64,000 nt of DNA, taken from Megalopta genalis (Eukaryota > Arthropoda > Insecta > Hymenoptera > Halictidae). Below, piece by piece: positions 40,830 through 54,284 of this stretch (positions are counted from its first letter, which is position 1; every line of letters starts with the position of its first letter). The DNA lies in assembly GCF_051020955.1 (NCBI RefSeq), contig NW_027476223.1, positions 372,001 through 436,000 on the forward strand, written 5' to 3'. The position numbers and the translations under genes were made by a program. Under the pieces are notes generated by a model. That model was given only the letters and a program-made list of their open reading frames with translations, did no database searches and was not told the origin of the DNA.

Positions 40830-43800
40830 TATTTGAAGCTAAACCATTTGCTTCGCATGGATTCGAAGGTCAGCCTTCTACTTCGCATTGATTTGATGCT
40901 AAGTCATTTGTTTCGCATGGATTTGAATCTAACTCGTTTGCTTCGCATGTTGTTGGTACTAAATCATGTATATCACAAGTATTTGAAGCTAAACCATTTG
41001 ATTCCCATGGATTTGAAGCTAAGCTTTCTACATAGCATTAATTTGAAGATAAATCATGTGTTTCGCGTGGATTCGAAGATCAACCTTCTACTTCGCATTG
41101 ATTAGATGCTAAATAATGTGTTTCGCATGGATTTGAAGCTAACTCGTTTGTTTCGCATGCTGTTGAAGCTAAATCATGTATATCACAAGTATTTGAAGCT
41201 ATATCATATGTTTCGCATGGATTCGAAGATAACCCTTCTAATTCGCATTGATTTGAAGCTAAATCATGTGTTTCGCATGGATTCGAAGCTAACTCGTTTG
41301 TTTCGCATGCTGTTGAAACTAAATCATGTATATCACAAGTATTTGAAGCTATATCATTTGTTTCGCATGGATTCGAAGATTAGCCTTCTGCTTCGCATTG
41401 ATTAGATGCTAAATCATGTGTTTCGCATGGGTTTGAAGCTAACTCGTTTATTTCGCATGCTGTTGAAGCTAAATCATGTATATCACAAGTATATGAAGCT
41501 AATCCATTTGTTTCGCATGGTTTCGAAGATAAGCCTTCTACTTAGCATTGATTTGAAGATAAATCATGTGTTTCGTATGGATTTGAATCTAACTCGTTTG
41601 TTTTGCATGCTGTTGGAACTAAATCATGTATATCACAAGTATTTGAAGCTATATCATTTGTTTCGCATTTATTCGAAGATAAGCCTTCTACTTCGCATTG
41701 ATTTTAATCTAAATCATGTGTTTCGCATGGATTTGAAGTTAACTCGTTTGCTTCGCATGCTGTTGAAGCTAAATCATGTATATCACAAGTATTTGAAGCT
41801 GTATCATATGTTTCGCATGGATTCGAAGATAACCCTTCTAATTCGCATTGATTTGAAGCTAAATCATGTGTTTCGCATGGATTTGAAGCTAACTCGTTTG
41901 TTTCGCATGCAGTTGAAGCTGAATCATGTATATCACAAGTAATTGAAGCTAAACTATTCGTTTCGCATGGATTCGGAGATAACCCTTCTTCTTCGCATTG
42001 ATTTTAATCTAAATCATGTGTTTCGCATGGATTTGAAGCTAACTCGTTTGTTTCGCATGCAGTTGAAGCTGAATCATGAATATCACAAGTATTTGAAGCT
42101 AAACTATTCGTTTCGCATGGATTCGAAGATAACCCTTCTTCTTCGCATTGATTTGAAGCTAAATCATGTGTTTCGCATGGATTTGAATCTAACTCGTTTG
42201 TTTCGCATGCAGTTGAAGCTAAATCATGTATATCACAAATATTTGCAGCTAAACCATTTGTTTCGCATGGATTCGAAGATCAACCTTCTAATTCGCATTG
42301 ATTTGAAGCTAAATCATGTGTTTCGCATGGATTTGAAGCTAACTTGTTTTTTTTCGCATGCAGTTGAAGCTGAATCATGTATATCACAAGTATTTGTAGC
42401 TATATCATATGTTTCGCATGGATTCGAAGATAACCTTTCTAATTCGCATTGATTAGATGCTAAATCATGTGTTTAGCATGGATTTGAATCTAACTCGTTT
42501 GTTTCGCATGCTGTTGAAACTAAATCATTTATATCACAAGTATTTGAAGCTAAACCATTTGCTTCGCATGGATTCGAAGATAAGCCTTGCACTTCGCATT
42601 GATTTGAAGCTAACTCATGTGTTTCGCATGGATTTGAAGTTAACTCGTTTGTTTCGCATGCAGTTGAAGCTAAATCATATATATCACAAGTATTTGAAGC
42701 TAAACCATTTGTTTCGCATTTATTCGAAGCTAAGCCTTCTACTTCGCATTGATTTGAGGCTAAATCATGTATTTCGCTTGGTTTTCAAGCTAACTCGTTT
42801 GTTTCGCATGCTGTTGAAGCTGAATCATGAATATCACAAGTATTTGAAGCTAAACTATTCGTTTCGCATGGATTCGAAGATAACCCTTCTTCTTCGCATT
42901 GATTTGAAGCTAAATCATGTGTTTCGCATGGATTTGAATCTAACTCGTTTGTTTCGCATGCTGTTGAAGCTAAATCATGTATATCACAATTATTTGAAGC
43001 TAAACCATTTGTATCGCATGGAATCGAAGATAAGCCACCTACTCCGCATAGATTTGAAGCTAAATCATGTGTTTCGCATGGTTTTGAAGCTAACTCGTTT
43101 ATTTCGCATGCTGTTGAAGCTAAATCAAGTGTATCACAAGTATTTGAAGCTAAACAATTTGCTTCGCATGGATTCGAAGATAAGCCTCCTACTTCGCATT
43201 GATTTGAAGCTAACTCGTTTGTTTCGCATGCAGTTGAAGCTGAATCATGAATATCACAAGTATTTGAAGCTAAACTATTCGTTTCGCATGGATTCGAAGA
43301 TAACCCTTCTTCTTCGCATTGATTTGAAGCTAAATCATGTGTTTCGCATGGATTTGAAGCTAACTCGTTTGTTTCGCATGCTGTTGAAGCTGAATCATGT
43401 ATATCACAAGTATTTGTAGCTATATCATATGTTTCGCATGGATTCGAAGATAACCTTTCTAATTCGCATTGATTAGATGCTAAATCATGTGTTTAGCATG
43501 GATTTGAATCTAACTCGTTTGTTTCGCATGCTGTTGAAACTAAATCATTTATATCACAAGTATTTGAAGCTAAACCATTTGCTTCGCATGGATTCGAAGA
43601 TAAGCCTTGCACTTCGCATTGATTTGAAGCTAACTCATGTGTTTCGCATGGATTTGAAGTTAACTCGTTTGTTTCGCATGCAGTTGAAGCTAAATCATAT
43701 ATATCACAAGTATTTGAAGCTAAACCATTTGTTTCGCATTTATTCGAAGCTAAGCCTTCTACTTCGCATTGATTTGAGGCTAAATCATGTATTTCGCTTG

Positions 43801-45300
43801 GTTTTGAAGCTAACTCGTTTGTTTCGCATGCTGTTGAAGCTGAATCATGAATATCACAAGTATTTGAAGCTAAACTATTCGTTTCGCATGGATTCGAAGA
43901 TAACCCTTCTTCTTCGCATTGATTTGAAGCTAAATCATGTGTTTCGCATGGATTTGAATCTAACTCGTTTGTTTTGTCATGCTGTTGAAGCTAAATCATG
44001 TATATCACAATTATTTGAAGCTAAACCATTTGTATCGCATGGAATCGAAGATAAGCCACCTACTCCGCATAGATTTGAAGCTAAATCATGTGTTTCGCAT
44101 GGTTTTGAAGCTAACTCGTTTATTTCGCATGCTGTTGAAGCTAAATCAAGTGTATCACAAGTATTTGAAGCTAAACAATTTGCTTCGCATGGATTCGAAG
44201 ATAAGCCTCCTACTTCGCATTGATTTGAAGCTAACTCGTTTGTTTCGCATGCAGTTGAAGCTGAATCATGAATATCACAAGTATTTGAAGCTAAACTATT
44301 CGTTTCGCATGGATTCGAAGATAACCCTTCTTCTTCGCATTGATTTCAAGCTAAATCATGTGTTTCGCATGGATTTGAATCTAACTGGTTTGTTTCGCAT
44401 GCTGTTGAAGCTAAATCATGTATATCACAATTACTTGAAGCTAAACCATTTGTATCGCATGGAATCGAAGATAAGCCACCTACTCCGCATAGATTTGAAG
44501 CTAAATCATGTGTTTCGCATGGGTTTGAATCTAACTCGTTTATTTCGCATGCTGTTGAAGCTAAATCATGTATATCACAAGTATATGAAGCTAATCCATT
44601 TGTTTCGCATGGTTTCGAAGATAAGCCTTCTACTTCGCATTGATTTGAAGATAAATCATGTGTTTCGCATGGATTTGAAGCTAACTCGTTTGTTTCGCAT
44701 GCTGTTGGAACTAAATCATGTATATCACAAGTATTTGAAGCTATATCATTTGTTTCGCATTTATTCGAAGATAAGCCTTCTACTTCGCATTGATTTTAAT
44801 CTAAATCATATGTTTCGCATGGATTTGAAGCTAACTCGTTTGTTTTGCATGCAGTTGAAGCTGAATCATGTATATCACAAGTACTTGAAGCTAAACCATT
44901 TGTTTCGCATTAATTAGAAGCTAAGCCTTCTACTTCGCATTGATTTGAGGCTAAATCATGTGTTTCGCATGAATTTAAAGCTAACTCGTTTGTTTCGCAT
45001 GCTGTTGAAGCTGAATCATGTATATCACAAGTGTTTGTAGCTATATCATATGTTTCGCATGGATTCGAAGATAACCTTTCTAATTCGCATTGATTTGAAG
45101 CTAAATCATGTGTTTCGCATGGATTTGAAACTAACTCGTTTGTTTCGCATGCAGTTGAAGCTGAATCATGAATATCACAAGTATTTGAAGCTAAACTATT
45201 CGTTTCGCATGGATTCGAAGATAACCCTTCTTCTTCGCATTGATTTGAAGCTAAATCATGTGTTTCGCATGGATTTGAATCTAACTCGTTTGTTTCGCAT
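40830..45300. repeat. Distant copy of 31,285-35,605
   Basis: From about 40,830 the sequence follows 31,285 onward at an offset of 9,545 (31,561/41,106 and 31,861/41,406). At about 42,003 an extra 150-bp unit raises the offset to 9,695 (32,762/42,457, 33,782/43,477 and 35,355/45,050). The T run at 42,346 and the ttttgtcatg insertion near 43,975 are reproduced. Similarity ends near 45,300. The copy therefore contains the 1,020-bp pair already formed, which orders the events: the pair first, the block copy later. Confidence 0.85.
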
Positions 45301-45850
45301 GCTGTTGAAGCTAAATCATGTATATCACAATTATTTGAAGCTAAACCATTTGTATCGCATGGAATCGAAGATAAGCCACCTACTCCGCATAGATTTGAAG
45401 CTAAATCATGTGTTTCGCATGGTTTTGAAGCTAACTCGTTTATTTCGCATGCTGTTGAAGCTAAATCAAGTGTATCACAAATATTTGAAGCTAAACAATT
45501 TGCTTCGCATGGATTCGAAGATCAGCCTTCTACTTCGCATTGATTAGATGCTAAATCATGTGTTTCGCATGGGTTTGAAGCTAACTCGTTTGTTTCACCT
45601 GCATTTGAAGCTATATCACTTATATTCTCAAGTATGTGAAGCTAAATCATTCGTTTCGCATGTATTTGAAGCTAAGCCGTCAACTTCGCGTTGACTTGAT
45701 GATAAATCATGTTATTCGCTTGGACTTGAAGCTAGCACGTTTGTTTCGCATGCTGTTGAAGCTAAATCATGTATATCACAAGTATTTGAAGCTAAACCAT
45801 TTCTTTCGCATGGATAACGATGATAAGCCTCCTACCTCGCATTGATTTGA
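45301..45850. repeat. Segment shared with 8.8-9.4 kb
   Basis: This run, including the last cacttatatt cassette (45,617), the ttattcgcttggacttg variant and the catggataacga insertion variant, matches about 8,840-9,390 at an offset near 36,460. A smaller piece of the same variant sequence occurs at 48,690-48,840 without the cassette. Beyond 45,850 the frame-shifting cassette is not seen again in this window. Confidence 0.75.
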
Positions 45851-48800
45851 AGCTGAAGCATGTGTTTAGCATGGATTTGAATCTAACTCGTTTGTTTCGC
45901 ATGCTGTTGAAACTAAATCATTTATATCACAAGTATTTGAAGCTAAACCATTTGCTTCGCATGGATTCGAAGATAAGCCTTGCACTTCGCATTGATTTGA
46001 AGCTAACTCATGTGTTTCGCATGGATTTGAAGTTAACTCGTTTGTTTCGCATGCAGTTGAAGCTAAATCATGTATATCACAAATATTTGCAGCTAAACCA
46101 TTTGTTTCGCATGGATTCGAAGATAACCCTTCTACTTCGCATTGATTTGAAGCTAAATCATGTGTTTCGCATGGATTTGAAGCTAACTCGTTTGTTTCGC
46201 ATGCAGTTGAAGCTGAATCATGAATATCACAAGTATTTGAAGCTAAACTATTCGTTTCGCATGGATTCGAAGATAACCCTTCTTCTTCGCATTGATTTGA
46301 AGCTAAATCATGTGTTTCGCATGGATTTGAATCTAACTCGTTTGTTTCGCATGCTGTTGAAGCTAAATCATGTATATCACAATTATTTGAAGCTAAACCA
46401 TTTGTATAGCATGGAATCGAAGATAAGCCACCTACTCCGCATAGATTTGAAGCTAAATCATGTGCTTCGCATGGTTTTGAAGCTAACTCGTTTATTTCGC
46501 ATGCTGTTGAAGCTAAATCAAGTGTATCACAAGTATTTGAAGCTAAACAATTTGCTTCGCATGGATTCGAAGATAAGCCTCCTACTTCGCATTGATTTGA
46601 AGCTAAATCATGTGTTTCGCATGGATTTGAAGCTAACTCGTTTGTTTCGCATGCTGTTGAAGCTAAATCATATATATCACAAGTATTTGAAGATAAACCA
46701 TTTGTTTCGCATTTATTCGAAGCTAAGCCTTCTACTTCGCATTGATTTGAGGCTAAATCATGTGTTTCGCTTGGTTTTGAAGCTAACTCGTTTGTTTCGC
46801 ATGCTGTTGAAGCTAAATCATGTATATCACAAGTATTTGAAGCTATATCATACGTTTCGCATGGATTCCAAGATAACCCTCCTAATTCGCATAGATTTGA
46901 AGATAAATCATGTGTTTCGCTTGGATTTGAATATAACTCATTTGTTTCGCATGTTGTTGAAGCTAAATCATGTATATCACAAGTATTTGAAGCTAAACCA
47001 ATTGCTTCGCATGGATTCGAAGATCAGCCTTCTACTTCGCATTGATTTGATGCTAAATCATGTGTTTCGCATGGATTTGAAGCTAACTCGTTTGTTTCGC
47101 ATGCTGTTGAATCTAAATCATGTATATCACAAGTATATGAAGCTATATCATACGTTTCGCATGGATTCCAAGATAACCCTTCTAATTCGCATTGATTTGA
47201 ATCTAAATCATGTGTTTCGCATGGATTTGAAGCTAACTCGTTTGTTTCGCATGCTGTTGAAGCTAAATCATGTATATCACAAGTATTTGTAGCTATATCA
47301 TATGTTTCGCATGGATTCGAAGATAACCTTTCTAATTCGCATTGATTTGAAGCTAAATCATGTGTTTCGCATGGATTTGAAGCTAACTCGTTTGTTTCGC
47401 ATGCAGTTGAAGCTGAATCATGAATATCACAAGTATTTGAAGCTAAACTATTCGTTTCGCATGGATTCGAAGATAACCCTTCTTCTTCGCATTGATTTGA
47501 AGCTAAATCATGTGTTTCGCATGGATTTGAATCTAACTCGTTTGTTTCGCATGCTGTTGAATCTAAATCATGTATATCACAAGTATATGAAGCTATATCA
47601 TACGTTTCGCATGGATTCCAAGATAACCCTTCTAATTCGCATTGATTTGAATCTAAATCATGTGTTTCGCATGGATTTGAAGCTAACTCGTTTGTTTCGC
47701 ATGCTGTTGAAGCTAAATCATGTATATCACAAGTATTTGTAGCTATATCATATGTTTCGCATGGATTCGAAGATAACCTTTCTAATTCGCATTGATTTGA
47801 AGCTAAATCATGTGTTTCGCATGGATTTGAAGCTAACTCGTTTGTTTCGCATGCAGTTGAAGCTGAATCATGAATATCACAAGTATTTGAAGCTAAACTA
47901 TTCGTTTCGCATGGATTCGAAGATAACCCTTCTTCTTCGCATTGATTTGAGGCTAAATCATGTGTTTCGCATGGATTTGAATCTAACTCGTTTGTTTAGC
48001 ATGCTGTTGAAGCTAAATCATGTATATCACAATTATTTGAAGCTAAACCATTTGTATCGCATGGAATCGAAGATAAGCCACCTACTCCGCATAGATTTGA
48101 AGCTAAATCATGTGTTTCGCATGGTTTTGAAGCTAACTCGTTTATTTCGCATGCTGTTGAAGCTAAATCAAGTGTATCACAAGTATTTGAAGCTAAACAA
48201 TTTGCTTCGCATGGATTCGAAGATAAGCCTCCTACTTCGCATTGATTTGAAGCTAAATCATGTGTTTCGCATGGATTTGAAGCTAACTCGTTTGTTTCGC
48301 ATGCTGTTGAAGCTAAATCATATATATCACAAGAATTTGTAGCTAAACCATTTGTTTCGCATTTATTCGAAGCTAAGCCTTCTACTTCGCATTGATTTGA
48401 GGCTAAATCATGTGTTTCGCTTGGTTTTGAAGCTAACTCGTTTGTTTCGCATGCTGTTGAAGCTAAATCATGTATATCACAAGTATTTGAAGCTATATCA
48501 TACGTTTCGCATGGATTCCAAGATAACCCTCCTAATTCGCATAGATTTGAAGATAAATCATGTGTTTCGCTTGGATTTGAATATAACTCATTTGTTTCGC
48601 ATGTTGTTGAAGCTAAATCATGTATATCACAAGTATTTGAAGCTAAACCATTTGCTTCGCATGGATTCGAAGATCAGCCTTCTACTTCGCGTTGACTTGA
48701 TGATAAATCATGTTATTCGCTTGGACTTGAAGCTAGCACGTTTGTTTCGCATGCTGTTGAAGCTAAATCATGTATATCACAAGTATTTGAAGCTAAACCA

Positions 48801-51800
48801 TTTCTTTCGCATGGATAACGAAGATAAGCCTCCTACCTCGCAAGTATTTGAAGCTAAACCATTTGCTTCGCATGGATTCGAAGATCAGCCTTCTACTTCG
48901 CATTGATTTGATGCTAAATCATGTGTTTCGCATGGATTTGAAGCTAACTCGTTTGTTTCGCATGCTGTTGAAGCTAAATCATGTATATCACAATTATTTG
49001 AAGCTAAACCATTTGTATCGCATGGAATCGAAGATAAGCCACCTACTCCGCATAGATTTGAAGCTAAATCATGTGTTTCGCATGGTTTTGAAGCTAACTC
49101 GTTTATTTCGCATGCTGTTGAAGCTAAATCATGTATATCACAAGTATTTGTAGCTATATCATATCTTTCGCATGGATTCGAAGATCAGCCTTCTACTTCG
49201 CATTGATTTGATGCTAAATCATGTGTTTCGCATGGATTTGAAGCTAACTCGTTTGTTTCGCATGCAGTTGAAGCTGAATCATGTATATCACAAGTATTTG
49301 TAGCTATATCATATGTTTCGCATGGATTCGAAGATAACCTTTCTAATTCGCATTGATTTGAAGCTAAATCATGTGTTTCGCATGGATTTGAAGCTAACTC
49401 GTTTGTTTCGCATGCAGTTGAAGCTGAATCATGAATATCACATGTATTTGAAGCTAAACTATTCGTTTCGCATGTATTCGAAGATAACCCTTCTTCTTCG
49501 CATTGATTTGAAGCTAAATCATGTGTTTCGCATGGATTTGAATCTAACTCGTTTGTTTCGCATGCTGTTGAAGCTGAATCATGTATATCACAAGTATTTG
49601 TAGCTATATCATATGTTTCGCATGGATACGAAGATAACCTTTCTAATTCGCATTGATTTGAAGCTAAATCATGTGTTTCGCATGGATTTGAAGCTAACTC
49701 GTTTGTTTCGCATGCAGTTGAAGCTGAATCATGAATATCACAAGTATTTGAAGCTAAACTATTCGTTTCGCATGGATTCGAAGATAACCCTTCTTCTTCG
49801 CATTGATTTGAAGCTAAATCATGTGTTTCGCATGGATTTGAATCTAACTCGTTTGTTTCGCATGCTGTTGAAGCTAAATCATGTATATCACAATTATTTG
49901 AAGCTAAACCATTTGTATCGCATGGAATCGAAGATAAGCCACCTACTCCGCATAGATTTGAAGCTAAATCATGTGTTTCGCATGGGTTTGAATCTAACTC
50001 GTTTATTTCGCATGCTGTTGAAGCTAAATCATGTATATCACAAGTATATGAAGCTAATCCATTTGTTTCGCATGGTTTCGAAGATAAGCCTTCTACTTCG
50101 CATTGATTTGAAGATAAATCATGTGTTTCGTATGGATTTGAAGCTAACTCGTTTGTTTTGCATGCAGTTGAAGCTGAATCATGTATATCACAAGTACTTG
50201 AAGCTAAACCATTTGTTTCCCATTAATTACAAGCTAAGCCTTCTACTTCGCATTGATTTGAGGCTAAATCATGTGTTTCGCATGAATTTGAAGCTAACTC
50301 GATTGTTTCGCATGCTGTTGAAGCTGAATCATGTATATCACAAGTATTTATAGCTATATCATATGTTTCGCATGGATTCGAAGATCAGCCTTCTACTTAG
50401 CATTGATTTGAAGCTAAATCATGTGTTTCGCATGGATTTGAAGCTAACTCGTTTGTTTCGCATGCAGTTGAAGCTGAATCATGAATATCACAAGTATTTG
50501 AAGCTAAACTATTCGTTTCGCATGGATTCGAAGATAACCCTTCTTCTTCGCATTGATTTGAAGCTAAATCATGTGTTTCGCATGGATTTGAATCTAACTC
50601 GTTTGTTTCGCATGCTGTTGAAGCTAAATCATGTATATCACAATTATTTGAAGCTAAACTATTTGTATCGCATGGAATCGAAGATAAGCCACCTACTCCG
50701 CATAGATTTGAAGCTAAATCATGTGTTTCGCATGGATTTGAAGCTAACTCGTTTGTTTCGCATGCTGTTGAAGCTAAATCATGTATATCACAAGTATTTG
50801 TAGCTATATCATATGTTTCGCATGGATTCGAAGATAACATTTCTAATTCGCATTGATTTGAAGCTAAATCATGTGTTTCGCATGGATTTGAAGCTAACTC
50901 GTTTGTTTCGCATGCAGTTGCAGCTGAATCATGAATATCACAAGTATTTGAAGCTAAACTATTCGTTTCGCATGGATTCGAAGATAACCCTTCTTCTTCG
51001 CATTGATTTGAAGCTAAATCATGTGTTTCGCATGGATTTGAATCTAACTCGTTTGTTTCGCATGCTGTTGAAGCTAAATCAAGTGTATCACAAGTATTTG
51101 AAGCTAAACAATTTGCTTCGCATGGATTCGAAGATAAGCCTCCTACTTCGCATTGATTTGAAGCTAAATCATGTGTTTCGCATGGATTTGAAGCTAACTC
51201 GTTTGTTTCGCATGCTGTTGAAGCTAAATCATGTATATCACAAGTATTTGAAGCTAAACCATTTGCTTCGCATGGATTCGAAGATCAGCCTTCTACTTCG
51301 CATTGATTTGATGCTAAATCATGTGTTTCGCATGGATTTGAAGCTAACTCGTTTGTTTCGCATGCTGTTGAATCTAAATCATGTATATCACAAGTATATG
51401 AAGCTATATCATACGTTTCGCATGGATTCCAAGATAACCCTTCTAATTCGCATTGATTTGAATCTAAATCATGTGTTTCGCATGGATTTGAAGCTAACTC
51501 GTTTGTTTCGCATGCTGTTGAAGCTAAATCATGTATATCACAAGTATTTGAAGCTAAACTATTCGTTTCGCACGGATTCGAAGATAACCCTTCTTCTTCG
51601 CATTGATTTGAAGCTAAATCATGTGTTTCGCATGGATTTGAATCTAACTCGTTTGTTTCGCATGCTGTTGAAGCTAAATCATGTATATCACAATTATTTG
51701 AAGCTAAACCATTTGTATCGCATGGAATCGAAGATAAGCCACCTACTCCGCATAGATTTGAAGCTAAATCATGTGTTTCGCATGGTTTTGAAGCTAACTC

Positions 51801-54284
51801 GTTTATTTCGCATGCTGTTGAAGCTAAATCAAGTGTATCACAAGAATTTGAAGCTAAACAATTTGCTTCGCATGGATTCGAAGATAAGCCTCCTACTTCG
51901 CATTGATTTGAAGCTAAATCATGTGTTTCGCATGGATTTGAAGCTAACTCGTTTGTTTCGCATGCTGTTGAAGCTAAATCATATATATCACAAGTATTTG
52001 AAGCTAAACCATCTGTTTCGCATTTATTCGAAGCTAAGCCTTCTACTTCGCATTGATTTGAGGCTAAATCATGTGTTTCGCTTGGTTTTGAAGCTAACTC
52101 GTTTGTTTCGCATGCTGTTGAAGCTAAATCATGTATACCACAAGTATTTGAAGCTATATCATACGTTTCGCATGGATTCAAAGATAACCCTCCTAATTCG
52201 CATAGATTTGAAGATAAATCATGTGTTTCGCTTGGATTTGAATATAACTCATTTGTTTCGCATGTTGTTGAAGCTAAATCATGTATATCACAAGTATTTG
52301 AAGCTAAACCATTTGCTTCGCTTGGATTCGAAGATCAGCCTTCTACTTCGCATTGATTTGAAGCTAAATCATTTGTTTCCTATGGATTTGAATCTAACTC
52401 GTTTATTTCGCATGCTGTTGAAGCTAAATCATGTATATCACAAGTATAAGAAGCTAATCCGTTTGTTTCGCATGGATTCGAAGATAAGCCTTCTACTTCG
52501 CATTGATTTGAAGCTAAATCATGTGTTTCGCATGGATCTGAATCTAACTCGTTTGTTTCGGATGCTGTTGAAGCTAAATCATGTATATCACAAGTATTTG
52601 AAGCTATATCATTTGTTTCGCATGGATTCGAAGATAACCCTTCTAATTCGCATTGATTTGAGTCTAAATCATGAGTTTCGCTTGGATTTGAAGCTAACTC
52701 GTTTTTTTCGCTAGTAGTTGAAGCTAAATCATGCATATCACAAGTATTTCAAGCTAAACCATTTGGTTCGCATTTATTCGAAGCTAAGCCTTCTACTTCG
52801 CATTGATTTGAAGATAAATCATGTGTTTCGCATGGATTTGAAGCTAACTCGTTTTTTTCGCATGCAGTTGTAGCTAAATCATGTATATCACAAGTATTTG
52901 AAGTTAAACCATTTGTTTCGCATGGATTCGAAGATAAGCCTTCTACTTCGCATTGATTTTAATCTAAATCATGTGTTTTGCATGGATGTAAAGCTAACTC
53001 GTTTGTTTCGCATGCAGTTGAAGCCGAATCATGTATATCACAAGTATTTGAAACTAAACTATTCGTTTCGCATGGATTCGAAGATCAGCCTTCTACTTCG
53101 CATTGATTTGATGCTAAATCATGTGTTTCGCATGGATTTGAAGCTAACTCGTTTCTTTCGCATGCTGTTGAAGTTAAATCATGTATATCACAAGTATTTG
53201 AAGCTATATCATTTGTTTCGCATGGATTCCAAGATAACCCTTCTAATTCGCATTGATTTGAAGCTAAATCATGTGTTTCGCTTGGATTTGAAGCTAACTC
53301 GTTTTTTTCGCTAGTAGTTGAAGCTAAATCATGCATATCACAAGTATTTGAAGCTAAACCATTTGATTCCCATGGTTTTGAAGCCAAGCTTTCTACATCG
53401 CATTGACTTGAAGATAAATCATGTGTTTCGCTTGGATTTGAAGATAACTCATTTGTTTCGCATGCTGTTGAAGCTAAATCATGTATATCACAAGTATTTG
53501 AAGCTAAACCACTTGCTTCGCATGGATTCGATGATCAGCCTCCTACTTCGCATTGGTTTGATGCTAAATCATGTGTTTCGCAAGGACTTGAAGCTAACTC
53601 GTTTTTTTCGCTAGTAGTTGAAGCTAAATCATGCATATCACAAGTATTTGAAGCTAAACCATTTGATTCCCATGGTTTTGAAGCCAAGCTTTCTACATCG
53701 CATTGACTTGAAGATAAATCATGTGTTTCGCTTGGATTTGAAGATAACTCATTTGTTTCGCATGCTGTTGAAGCTAAATCATGTATATCACAAGTATTTG
53801 AAGCTAAACCACTTGCTTCGCATGGATTCGATGATCAGCCTCCTACTTCGCATTGATTTGATGCTAAATCATGTGTTTCGCATGGATTTGAAGCTAACTC
53901 GTTTGTTTCGCATGCTGTTGAAGCTAAATCATGTATATCACAAGTATTTGAAGCTATATCATACGTTTCGCATGGATTCCAAGATAACCCTTCTAATTCG
54001 CATTGATTTGAAGCTAAATCATGTGTTTCGCATGGATTTGAAGCTAACTCGTTTGTGTCGCATGCTGTTGAAGCTAAATCATATATATCACAAGTATTTG
54101 AAGCTACATCATACGTTTCGCATGGATTCCAAGATAACCCTTCTAATTCGCATTGATTTGAAGCTAAATCATGTGTTTCGCATGGATTTGAAGCTAACTC
54201 GTTTGTTTCGCATGCTGTTGAAGCTAAATCATGTATATCACAAGTATTTGAAGCTAAACCATTTGTTACGCATGGATTCGAAGA
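45851..54284. repeat. Right-hand domain, irregular 150-bp units with 300- and 450-bp local periods
   Basis: Phase is constant from about 45,840 to 48,800 and again from 48,841 to beyond this segment. A 450-bp tandem pair lies at about 47,092-47,541 and 47,542-47,990, marked by gttgaatctaaatc and attccaagataac variants. A 300-bp pair lies near 53,297-53,596 and 53,597-53,850, marked by ttttttcgctagtag and attcccatggttttg. E monomers often carry gatcagcc, a stop in the minus decapeptide frame. No non-repeat feature was found. Confidence 0.85.
51285..52181 (-). other. Minus-strand open stretch encoding a Cys decapeptide repeat (not accepted as a gene)
   Basis: This is the longest Met-initiated minus-strand frame, 298 residues, and the stop-free stretch extends to about 52,334. 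It reads as 10-residue repeats with Cys at position 1, acidic at 2, Leu at 6 and usually Ser at 8 (for example CETNELASNP and CDIHDLASTA), in the fixed five-type order. It is acidic and Asn/Ser/Thr-rich. No signal peptide, membrane segment or known domain is seen. The Met comes from a chance variant within a monomer, and the frame ends at a gatcag stop common in the array. It could be a fragment of a former or interrupted repeat protein, or merely a product of the 30-bp period. Confidence 0.2.

Larger units (their letters stand above)
1..45640. repeat. Recurrent frame-shifting variant monomer (cacttatatt...caagtatgtg), 19 copies
   Basis: A C-type monomer variant reads cacttatatt, then cacaag, ctcaag or ttcaag, then tatgtgaag. 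It carries one extra base relative to ordinary C monomers. It is usually preceded by a B variant with tttcgcctgcatttg or tttcacctgcatttg and followed by an E variant containing cgcgttgac. Copies start near 1, 750, 1201, 2251, 2703, 4054, 6003, 8104, 9155, 11257, 11858, 12309, 13510, 15611, 19961, 24221, 27731, 39614 and 45617. After each copy the 30-bp phase moves by +1 and the cassette itself does not restore it. It is a useful marker for following duplicated blocks and it disrupts any continuous reading frame. Confidence 0.9.
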
